From Terana coerulea (Eukaryota > Basidiomycota > Agaricomycetes > Polyporales > Phanerochaetaceae), in assembly GCA_024811115.1 (NCBI GenBank), contig JAKOGH010000316.1, positions 1-26,447 of the forward strand: a stretch of DNA of 26,447 bases, in the 5' to 3' direction. Shown here in pieces: positions 10,107 to 18,458 of the stretch. The notes below the pieces were generated by a model. It saw only the letters and a list, made by a program, of their open reading frames with translations. It did not search any database and was not told the DNA's origin. Every line of letters begins with the position of its first letter. The first letter of the stretch is position 1. Made by a program: the position numbers and the translations under genes.

Positions 10107-11699
10107 ATGCAGACAACAGACAAGTCCAACTTTCTCCGCGCAGAGGCTGAACTTATTTTAGATGATGTGTGTACTCTCGAAACTCGACTCCCAAGCTACT
10201 CACGTCTGTCCAGGCCCGTAAAGCGAAGTCTGAGCGTATCAAAGACCTCGGCGAGCCCATCAAGCTGACAGGTGTCGCTTTGGGCCTGCAAATTGAACAT
10301 AATTTTGCATGGATAGCGGAGAATACTGCGACGCTTAAGAAGATAGATCTGGAGGTGAGAGTACCAATGACGTTTCGCTGTAATTGAAGACAAAGCGAGC
10401 TGCCAGGTAGAGTGGGAAGACTGCCCAGATATACCGAGGGCACACAGCACCGGTCACTTCGCTTGCGTTTCACGACAAACCGGCAGGATCTGGTAATGGA
10501 AAGCTACTCATAAGCGGCTCATGGGACAAAGTGAGCTGCCGAATATCAGCTGTGACATGCGCTCATATACCTCTAACAGAACATCAATGTCTGGGATACC
10601 GAGGTTCGCCCCTATATCTTATGTGCACCTTTTATATGCTCAACAAACTCTCATAGACCAAGGCTTTGATATCCTCCACACCAGCACATGATGATTTTGT
10701 CAAAGCGCTCTTGGTGATACCCTCGCTACAGCTTCTCGTGTCTAGCAGTTCAGACAAGATTGTTCGGTTCTGGTACGCAGCAGACTGAACATGCGCATAC
10801 GACTTCTCTCATACAGCTTTGCTATATAGGGATTTGTCTTCTCTCGAGACTGGAAAGCCATTGTCGTCCGCCGGATCTATCTCTGCTCATACAAGACCCG
10901 TCGAGTCCCTCGTCGCCCGGCCATTGTCGGATGGCTCCGCTATATTATACACAGCAGACACCATGGGCATTATCAAGGCTTGGGAATTGCAGAAAGAAAG
11001 CGAACCTGCACCCAGGTGGCGCGCCATCCAGAAGGACGAGCTTTCTCATCATCAGACGAAGATACACGAGGCATGGTGGGGGACGGACAGCTGTGGACAG
11101 GTTTGCACGATATCTGTTAGTTCACCAATCATAGCTGCTAACATCGATACAGCTTCTGCAGACGACACCGTTCAAACACACTTTGACCCACCGGTGGATC
11201 CCAAGAGCCAAACACGGCCCATGCCCCCGCTCGCGCACCCAACCGCCGTGCGCGCCGTCCTCCCTCTACAGATCACGCCACTCGCAGAGCCGTACGTCCT
11301 CACGGGTGCGGGCGACGTTATCCGCGCGTACGACGTCTCTTCGCCGGACGAGCCAGAATTACTTGGCGAGACGGACGCACACTGGCACGATGTGACCGCG
11401 CTGCGGCTCTGGATGCGCCGGTCTGCCATCGAGGGCGAGCCGGGCAAGGTCAAGGTCGAGCCGTGGATCGTGAGTGCGAGTCTGGATGGAACGCTGCGGA
11501 AGTGGCGGTTGCTGGGTATGCCTTCACGTACTTTGCTGGGTGTCGACACTAAGCAGTTTACTCAGAGTTGCTTCACCCTCCAAAGCCCAAGGTGGAGGAG
11601 AAAGCAGCGCCGCCCCCGCCGGCTGAGGAGAAGAAAGATGATGCGTTTGGGATGACGGAAGACGAGGAACGCGAACTGGCCGAGCTCATGGATGACTAG
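10107..11699 (+). CDS. WD40-repeat protein of unknown role
   Basis: A beta-propeller protein of about 400-420 residues. Exons: 10107-10166, 10214-10354, 10429-10530, 10580-10603, 10657-10772, 10830-11515 and 11566-11699. WD signatures include GHTAPVTSLAFH then LLISGSWDKNINVWD, HDDFVKALLVIPSLQLLVSSSSDKIVRFWD, ILYTADTMGIIKAWEL, YVLTGAGDVIRAYD, and WIVSASLDGTLRKWRLL. The C-terminus is a Pro/Lys linker followed by acidic EDEERELAELMDD. The ATG was chosen because it opens the only frame that joins the propeller. The 24-nt exon 10580-10603 encodes NINVWDTE. A probable intron 11101-11152 has good ends and a GCTAAC branch site, but removing it breaks the frame by one base, while keeping it leaves the frame open. 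Partners and localisation cannot be read from the sequence. Confidence 0.85.
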
Positions 11700-11802
11700 A
11701 TTTGAGAGAGCAGTAGATGGTACAGTACATATACATGGTCCGAAAGTCCTGAAATACGTAAGAGAGAGAAAGAAAATGTACAGTTGATAACTGAAAATTT
11801 CG

Positions 11803-13317
11803 CTATAGCTTGCTCTTTGGGAGGATGTAGCTCGTGGCGTTGCTCAAGCTCTTGGCGGCCGTGGTCACCAATTCATCAACGATTGCCTTCGCAGGCTTGA
11901 TGTCCTACGAAGCAACGGGTTTTCAGCGACGAGCATGCTCACAATGGCGAAATAGCTTACGTTGATGGAGCCAGCCACTTTTCCCATAAGCCATGATCGA
12001 CCTTCGAGAGACTTCTCGGGATGCGCCTCCAATTCGACCTCATGTGGGATCTTGCCTTGCGATGTAAGCTCTATAATCTCGGCCTGCCGGGACTTCTCCC
12101 TGTCAGGTGAGTGAGCCTCTGAATACAAAGCGATACCGAGGACAATCCACATACCAAGCAGCGACGTAAGGCGTCTTCTTCACGCTCATCGGCCTCCCCG
12201 AATACACAAGCGTCCGCACCGTATCGTCGTATCCAGCATCAAGCAGTTCCTGCTTATGCTTTGGAGGTGCGCCTGCCTCCTTCGCTTGCAACGAAGCGTG
12301 TGCCCACCCAGACGCCGGCTGCGCCGTACGACAACGCAACGGCAAGGCCGCGTCCGTCGGCAATACCGCCCGCGGCGACGACCATGACAGGTTGCCCGGT
12401 CAGTGGGCTAATGGCGTTCTTGCAAAGGTCGACGCAGGCGGGGATAAGGATGGAGAACGGCGTGTCGCCAGTATGACCGCCGCCCTCTCCGCCTTGAGCG
12501 CATATAATGTCTACGCCTAAAGATCATGTTTTAGCGAGAGGTGGACTGTAAGAGGTATCCTGCATACCTTGAGCTAACGCCTTTGGCACGTGCTGGAGGT
12601 ATGTTCCATTAGAACGGGCTTAATATGGTCTCGAAGGTGTATGTTCTCACTTTAGGATGTCCGACCATGCTTCAAACATTCTGTCAGAGATCTCTCCAAA
12701 CGCAGGCGGCAAATTGACTTACTTCATGACTGCTATCCCGGCGGCGTGAAGTTTGTCGACCATCTCTTTGGTGGGACACCAACGGCACAAACAAACAGTG
12801 CCGCCTTGTTCTTGATGATAACCTCGGTGAGTTCGGGAAGTTGACCTTTGGTGTAGTCATACTGAATTGACAGTTAAGAGGAGAGATATTGATGAGTGCC
12901 ATGCAAAGTCCAGAGGTATGCAACATACGTTTGTCTTGCGAGCCTTTCCTCCGACTAGAGGAATGAGGAGGTCAATGCCAAACGGCGCATTCTTGTCTTC
13001 GAGATGCTTCTTGATGTCGTCTATCGACTCTTGTAGCATCTTAGGTGTTTGGCGTAGTCCGCCAATGACGCCAATACCGCCTGCAGCCCGTGAGCATGAA
13101 AGAGAGAGTTACGCGCTTTATACTTGAAACGTACCTGCGTTGGTCACGGCTGCTGCTAGCTTAGGCCCAGCAGCTACATTCATGCCTAGCAACATGCTTT
13201 GAGTACATCGCAGCGCGTCTGAGCAGTCCGTGGGTACTCACCAGCAAGCATGACCGGATGATTGATGTTAAATAACTTGGTGAGGGGCGTAGAGAACACT
13301 GGCGGCGACGACGGCAT
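11803..13317 (-). CDS. Nitronate monooxygenase-like (2-nitropropane dioxygenase) with PTS1
   Basis: FMN-dependent TIM-barrel oxygenase of the NPD/NMO family, which oxidises alkyl nitronates such as propionate-3-nitronate. Nine exons: 13242-13317, 13135-13185, 12929-13080, 12723-12861, 12651-12669, 12568-12592, 12155-12516, 11961-12099 and 11803-11904; they total 355 codons. Visible motifs: NHPVMLAGM near the N-terminus, NAGGIGVIGGLR, GIDLLIPLVGG, the flavin/active-site segment AQGGEGGGHTGDTP, VVAAGGIADGRG (phosphate binding) and GVWVGTRFVAS. Near the C-terminus come DDTVRTLVYSGRPM and EGRSWLMGKVAGSI. The protein ends in SKL, a peroxisomal targeting signal type 1. Two single-base frame breaks are present: one base short at about 12763-12772 (after VGVPPK) and one base extra at about 12277-12284 (after FVASE). 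They cancel in length. Two exons are only 19 and 25 nt. It may be intact in the organism if the breaks are sequencing errors; otherwise it is a pseudogene. Confidence 0.88.
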
Positions 13318-13556
13318 GGCGGGCAGATGAAGAACGTCGTAGTGATGTGGACGCAGCCATCCTGTCCCCTCTGTTACTACTTATACCTCTCTGAGTGTCC
13401 AGGAGCAAGAGCAGTCCGGGGAGAGTGCCCCAGCCGAGTGCCGGTCCGCCCGTCACGCGACCCCCGACGCTGCCTTTCCTGGAGAGCTCTGGCGCTTACA
13501 TCATCCTCCCCAATTCCGACGCGCCTCATTCGTCCGCAGAGCCTGATTGGCACGAA
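13318..13556. promoter_or_regulatory. Divergent promoter, NMO / holocytochrome c synthase
   Basis: 239 bp between the start codons of two genes read outward, one for a probable peroxisomal oxidase and one for a mitochondrial maturation enzyme. No well-defined motif was recognised. Confidence 0.4.
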
Positions 13557-14374
13557 ATGGCCTCCTCCTCCGCAGACAAGTGTCCCGTCGACCACAAGAC
13601 TGTCGCCGCCGCGCAGCCAGACCAGTGCCCTGTAGACCATGGCACACACGGCGCGTCCTCAGAGCAATGTCCCGTCGACCACACCGCCCGCTCGTCCTGG
13701 ACGAGCTTGTTCTCCTCGAAAAGTGATGCACCTACACCTGCGCCGGCACCTGCAGCTCCGGCGCCGAGCTCGTCGCTGAATACGCCGCGCCTCCCGATAG
13801 ACCGGGAGACGTCGAGCATACCGCGCCTCGACGGCTCGAACTGGGTGTACCCTCGCAGGCCCAGTTCTACGCGGCCATGGAGCGGAAGAATCACAACCCC
13901 CAGGCCCCGGACATGAAGGTCATCGTACCGATACACAATGCGGTAAACGAGCGGGCGTGGGCGGAGCTGATGAAGTGGGAGGCGGGGCAGGGCGGAGAGA
14001 AGTGCGGAGGCCTCAAGCTTGTGAGCTTCAAGGGAAAGCCCAAGGAGAGAACGCCGAGGGCACGGTGGAACTCGCTGCTAGGGTGCGCGGACCTTTTGAC
14101 CAACGTATGGTATGTGCTGACCGCATATTAGGTACTCACCCCCTTTGACCGGCATGACTGGGTCGTCGACCGATGTGGAACACGCTTGCGATATGTCATC
14201 GACTTCTACACCGGTCGTGCCCAGGGACCAGCCTCGAATGTCTCGTTTTACCTCGACGTACGGCCAGCACTTGACAGCTGGGAGGGTGTGCGGCTGCGTG
14301 CTACAAAATTTGTTGAGCGATGGGTTGGAGACTTGTGGTCATCGTCTCCCACCGCCGCGAAAACAAGCCCATAA
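13557..14374 (+). CDS. CYC3: Holocytochrome c synthase (cytochrome c heme lyase)
   Basis: Attaches heme covalently to apocytochrome c (and perhaps c1) in the mitochondrial intermembrane space. Two exons, 13557-14082 and 14132-14374, with a 49-nt intron; corrected length is about 256 residues, normal for the family. The N-terminus carries three Cys-Pro heme motifs, each CPVDH, around residues 9, 22 and 36. The core has GSNWVYP, the heme-ligand region IVPIHNAVNERAWAELMKWE (the His of HNAVNE is the known heme ligand), PRARWNSLLG, PFDRHDWVVDRCGTRLRYVIDFY and LDVRPALDSW. Two bases appear to be missing, one in the C run at 13850-13852 (before SQAQFYAAM) and one in the C run at 14139-14143 (between YSPP and FDRHDW). 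The protein cannot be read in one frame without them. CYC3 is used for the family; CYT2 (c1-specific) is not excluded. Confidence 0.93.
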
Positions 14375-14466
14375 TCTCAGCTCACACCTCAGATAGATTA
14401 CATTATTACAGCATGGAATAATATCACCGCTCCTACCGCACGAGAAAATGTATCTGGGCTGAGACA

Positions 14467-15958
14467 TCAACGTTTTCCCTTCGTCTTCTGCTTTTTTAGG
14501 TGGAGGTTTACGTTCCTCCTCATCCTCACTGCTCTCCTCCGCCTCACTAACTTCATCCTCGCTGCCCTCTTCACCTTCGCTAATCTCCTCTTCATCATCC
14601 CACACACCCTCCTCAAAGTCTTCCTCTCCAGATGCTCCGGCACCCTCCAAATCTTCGTCTTCCGCCTCAGCTTCATCCTCTTCATCTGAACCGCCCTCCT
14701 TAGACGCCTTTTTCCGCTGCACGTTCCTTTCCTGCTCCTCACGCCGCTGCTTCCGGAGCTTCTCTTTAGCTGCATGTTCAGCCATTTGCGCGGCGGCTTC
14801 GGCCTTCGACTTCTTGACTGTAGGGGAAGATTATGAGTAAAGAACAACAAGGCCGCGACGGAAGGACTCACCGAGCTCGTGGTAAATGACATTTCCCTCT
14901 TTACCGGGGACGCCCTCCACAATCTTGATGAGTCGAAGCTCCATTCGAGGCCCAATCTCGTCTAGCCTAACGGCTCTCCGCGAACCTCTTTTATTGTTTC
15001 GTCCCACATAGTCGTCTGCAAGAGAAATGGCGTCCAGATCATCTCCTCCGACGCTTGATGCTGACGAGGCAGCAGACTCGTAGCCATCACTGCTGGGGCC
15101 GGGCTCGCCCTTTTACGAAGCAAGAAGTCGGCGACATCCTTCTCGTTGCCCAGGTCGAGGACGCCCTTCGAAGTGGTAGATTTTGCGGTGGCGCCCTCAA
15201 GCACCTTGCGGACGCGTTTCGAGACGCCGTACGGCTTGACGGTGATGAGGAAATGGCGGAAGTCGACGGTGCCTCGCTCGGCATTGTAAGATATGAGAAC
15301 GACGCGCCGCGCGGAGGACAGGGAGATCGTTTTGGGAGAGAGGGGTGGAAAGAGGGTTTGGAAGGTTTTCATGAGAAGAGAGAGATGTGGAGGTGTGCCA
15401 GGCCCGGGTTGTGGGAAGGAAGCGAGTACAAGCTGTTGCAATTGTCAGTCCAAACGAGCTGATGCCATATGGTCAATTACACTCACCAGAGGCGGGCTCA
15501 GATATTCCACTGTACCAATACTCTTCGCTCTACGTGACGTCCTCGTGATATCTTTGAGAAGGCTATACCTCTCAATCCGGAAGGAGAGCGTCGGGCCCGC
15601 GGGTAACCTGACTATCCGCAAAGATGGGGCAACGTCGGTGAGGGTGAAGGCAAGCAAATGTGTGACCCCAAGCGCAGGAGCCATAGTCATGAAATCTTTC
15701 AGCTTGTTGCGTGCTCGTTCCTTCACTTGCAAAGCGTTCAGCATATCTCGCAAAGTTTTCCATTAAAAAAACGACTGACCCTAAGTCGGCTAGCGGTATT
15801 GGGTTCCATGACCTTGCGCACATCGCGAACGAGCTGCGTGAGGGAGGCCCCGACCTGGCCGTGCTTTAGGACAAAGGACTTGGGGACGCCCTCTGCAGTC
15901 CCGGGGCAGAAGCTACACCTCCCTTGAGATGCGTGCGGTTTTTACGTCGGCGAGCCAT
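14467..15958 (-). CDS. SSF1: Ribosome biogenesis protein SSF1 / Peter Pan (Brix domain)
   Basis: Nucleolar Brix-domain protein needed for maturation of 27S pre-rRNA and 60S subunit assembly (yeast Ssf1/2, animal PPAN). Exons: 15780-15958, 15487-15720, 14872-15432 and 14467-14817; corrected length about 441 residues, against 453 in yeast. Start MARRRKNRTHLKGG matches the family. Brix blocks: VPKSFVLKHGQVG, ERARNKLKDFMTMAPALGVTHL, IERYSLLKDI, SSARRVVLISYN and VDFRHFLITVKPYGVSKRVRKV. Then come RLDEIGPRMELRLIKIVEG and a long acidic Ser/Glu tail ending in a basic patch. Three single-base breaks: one base missing in the C/G run at 15900-15906, one missing in the run at 15095-15098, and one extra base in the T run at 14492-14497 (A run on the coding strand). 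Correcting the last gives the basic ending PKKQKTKGKR at 14467. Convergent with holocytochrome c synthase, 92 bp apart. Confidence 0.92.
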
Positions 15959-16628
15959 AGTGAGTAGAGTCTGTGCTGAGCTGAGTGCAGCTTGAAGGAA
16001 TAATTCTGACAGACGCTGAGAGGGCTGCTGTTTGCGCACGCTTGGCGCTCCGGCGGGATCAGCAAAGAAGGCAATCTGGCGGATCAGCCGGCGTTGTGGA
16101 AGGCGGCGCTCGCTTTGGCAACTTCGTTTGAAAGAACGTCCACCATGTTCGAGGGGTACGACTTTCAAGTCTGGTCATTGGCTGACGAAGAACAGCCTAG
16201 TTTCGCTATAAGGTCGTGTGTAATCTCGAGTGAACTCCATGTCAACTCTAGCTAACAGGAGTGTATAGGAATTAAATGTCAAACTGGAGCATGCACTATG
16301 GCTCAGGCTGCCAGGCCAATGTCAGTCAAGTACGCACCCTCACAGAAACTTCTGATTGACACGTACTGCACTTCTCAATGTGCAATCGAGGAGTGTAGGG
16401 CGCGCCAACGTGCTCTGAGAGGGTAGTGTGTCAAGCCAAAACAGGCAAGTAGTACCGTTTTGGCTCGCTAGAACAACGCCGCATTGTCCAACGACGCATT
16501 GCATCTCAGCCATCAGTGAGTCTTCAGCAGTGACTACTACATGATGGACGAAATGCTGAGCTTGACTCAATCCAGCTTCACGGCTGTTGATGATGTGACG
16601 GCTGTCGATGATATGCAGAGTCGTCGGC
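15959..16628. other. Intergenic upstream of SSF1, no gene
   Basis: Upstream flank of SSF1, presumably including its promoter. No open frame with protein-like content, no RNA gene and no clear repeat was seen. Confidence 0.5.
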
Positions 16629-17257
16629 CACCGAGTCGGTTCCTACCATGCAAGCTGGGTTGGCAACCATCCGCACTCGCCTCGCTAGCCTCAAGTACCT
16701 CCGATTCCCAATCTTTGGGCCACGACGACAAACTCTTTCACTCACCGACGACCTCCGAGTCGGTCTCTCTTGCCTTTGGGCAGCCCGTCCTTCCACGCCG
16801 ACGACCTCCGAGTCGGCTCTTCCACCACCTGCAATGTGTGCTCCAGCTGTCCCGCGGTTTTTGCCGTCGTTCCCGTCAACATCTACCCTCTCGTACCGAC
16901 GACTTCCGAGACGGACTCCTTCCATATACCGACGCCCTCCGAGTCGGTTACCGATATATTTCCATGCAAGCTGGGCGCGCAGCTACTTACATTTGGTGAT
17001 ATTGAGTGCCTCCGGTCCTCAATCCCTCTGCTTCAATGACGAACTCTTTCACCCTCCGACAACCTCCGAGTCGGTTCCTTTCTGCCTTTGGACAGCCCCT
17101 CCTTCCACGCCGACAACCTCCGAGTCGGCTCAGCCACCAGCTGTGTGCTCCATTTGTCCCGTCGTTCGTCTCAGCGTCGTCACCGCCAAAGCCTCCCTAT
17201 GATACTGATTTCCGAGTCGGTGTCCGTCGTCCTCATACCGACGACCTCCGAGTCGGT
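16629..17257. repeat. Palindromic short-repeat block in two ~310-bp tandem units
   Basis: A 20-21-bp motif of the form ACCGAC-GACCTCCGA-GTCGGT, with self-complementary 6-bp ends, recurs about nine times with small changes (near 16629, 16745, 16797, 16900, 16928, 17057, 17109, 17203 and 17236). The motifs sit in two longer units about 310 bp apart. Both units also share CCATGCAAGCTGGG (16646 and 16962), CTCTTTCACYC, TGCCTTTGGRCAGCCC and CCTTCCACGCCGAC. Spacing between motifs is not constant. All three plus-strand frames stay open for long stretches because the repeat lacks stops, giving runs such as DDLRVG, TTSESV and RRPPSR. I treat those frames as by-products, not genes. Confidence 0.85.
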
Positions 17258-17520
17258 GCTCTCCAAATGCAACTGCGCTTGCCATCTGCATCAGCTCGCT
17301 GGCTTACGAGCTCCTCCACCGGAACCTCTTCATACGTATGCTAGCAGTGCGTGGCTCTACGCATGCTAGCCACTCCCTAGAAATAGCCTGAGACTATAGG
17401 GCTGCTTAGCTCTGTATATCTAGTCTACTCTCCTTCGAACTGGGAATTCTACGACGCTGCACGCCATCGAAGTTGCTGCAGCACATCAACTCCCTTCTCA
17501 ATGTCGGCTAATATTGGCGA

Positions 17521-17733
17521 TGACCCCTCTGGACCTCTCACTGGCTCGCGCTCAATGGTGGATCCTTTGACCCACCGACCCAGTTATCGCAGGCGGGTAA
17601 CCTTCAGACCTAGGAGCTGTCTGCGCTCAGTGCCGACAATTCTCGTCCGCAGCTGTTTTGAACCTCCCACTGGTTCGCGTACAATGATGGATCATCCGAC
17701 CACCACCCCCGCTCTGGAAGGCGGGCATCTCTC
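17521..17733. repeat. Degenerate direct repeat, two ~90-bp copies, period ~129 bp
   Basis: 17521-17608 and about 17648-17733 share CYYTCTGGACCTC or GAACCTC, then CACTGGYTCGCG, CAATGRTGGATC, a CCACC stretch and RGGCGGG in the same order. This is distinct from the palindromic block just upstream. An open frame runs through both copies, but the translated repeats (PLTGSRSMVD and PPTGSRTMMD) match no protein family I know. Confidence 0.65.
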
Positions 17734-18251
17734 CAGTTCTCTTATAGAACCGCGCTTAATAACGACTTCCTGTAGTCGTTTCCACCCTTACTTCTTCGTC
17801 ACTTGTATGTTCATGTATCCTTCTTCTGGCAACGTTTGGTATCTCACATACAGTGTTCCATGTCAAAACTGTTGTCTACGCAATATCCATCAGGAATACA
17901 CCCCGCTGACTGTAAAGAATAGTCAAAATCATATCGTTGACCATCCCGCCTGTGCTTGAGTATCCAACGGTTCTTGCTAAGATTGCGAAAGGCATAACCC
18001 GGACATCCATAGAGGAGGACAAGTTTAATCTTGTACCTTGAAGTTCCACCGTCTGACTAGACTGGATCAATTTGTAACGTGCTCGTGCAAGCTATAGTAA
18101 ATCTTAATACGGCACCATTCGAACAGGTGGGTGTGCACTGTGCAGCTGGCTGGAGTCATTATCTATCGTTCTGGAAGTTAGAGAGTCGGGAGCCGGGAGT
18201 CGGCGGTGAACAAGTCGAAGCAATGCGAAAAATAAGTAATGACGCAAAAAG
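17734..18251. other. Intergenic, no gene
   Basis: No coding frame, RNA gene or element could be supported. A small GGGAGTCGG-like doublet occurs near 18186-18202. Confidence 0.45.
18246..18250 (-). terminator. RNA polymerase III terminator of tRNA-Ser
   Basis: On the minus strand a run of five T follows the tRNA-Ser 3' end after one base, which is a normal Pol III stop signal. Confidence 0.75.
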
Positions 18252-18345
18252 CGTCACCTGAGCGATTCGAACACTCGCGTGCAAAGCACAACCGCTGACA
18301 GCTACGAATAGCAGGCGATCCCGTTAACCACTCCGGCAAAGTGAC
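18252..18345 (-). tRNA. tRNA-Ser(GCU) with a short intron
   Basis: Reading the minus strand, GTCACTT pairs with AGGTGAC as a 7-bp acceptor stem (one G-U), followed by G73. The D arm is closed by CCG/CGG around AGTGGTTAA. The anticodon stem ATCGC pairs with GCGGT; the loop CTGCTA carries anticodon GCT and is followed by an intron of about 12 nt. A variable arm (TGTGC..GCAC) typical of serine tRNA follows. The T arm GAGTG-TTCGAAT-CGCTC contains a perfect B box. It lies 113 bp upstream of SRP101 and is read away from it. Confidence 0.9.
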
Positions 18346-18458
18346 TTAAAGGGTGCGTTGTGTCTATTTATATAGTCGGTTTGTTAGATGGGGCAGGGTA
18401 TCGGCGGTCAGTGCGGAGGGCGGGTGTCGGTCTCTGCTTCTCTCTCATTACACTCGGC

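Noticed and set aside
16629..17257. CRISPR-like array
   Set aside because: The host is a eukaryote, motif spacing is irregular, spacers repeat between units and no cas genes exist.
16541..17369. Long overlapping plus-strand open frames (up to 184 codons) with DDLRVG, TTSESV and RPPSR repeats
   Set aside because: All three frames are open because the 20-bp repeat has no stop codons. The three peptides are the same repeat read in different frames and match no protein family.
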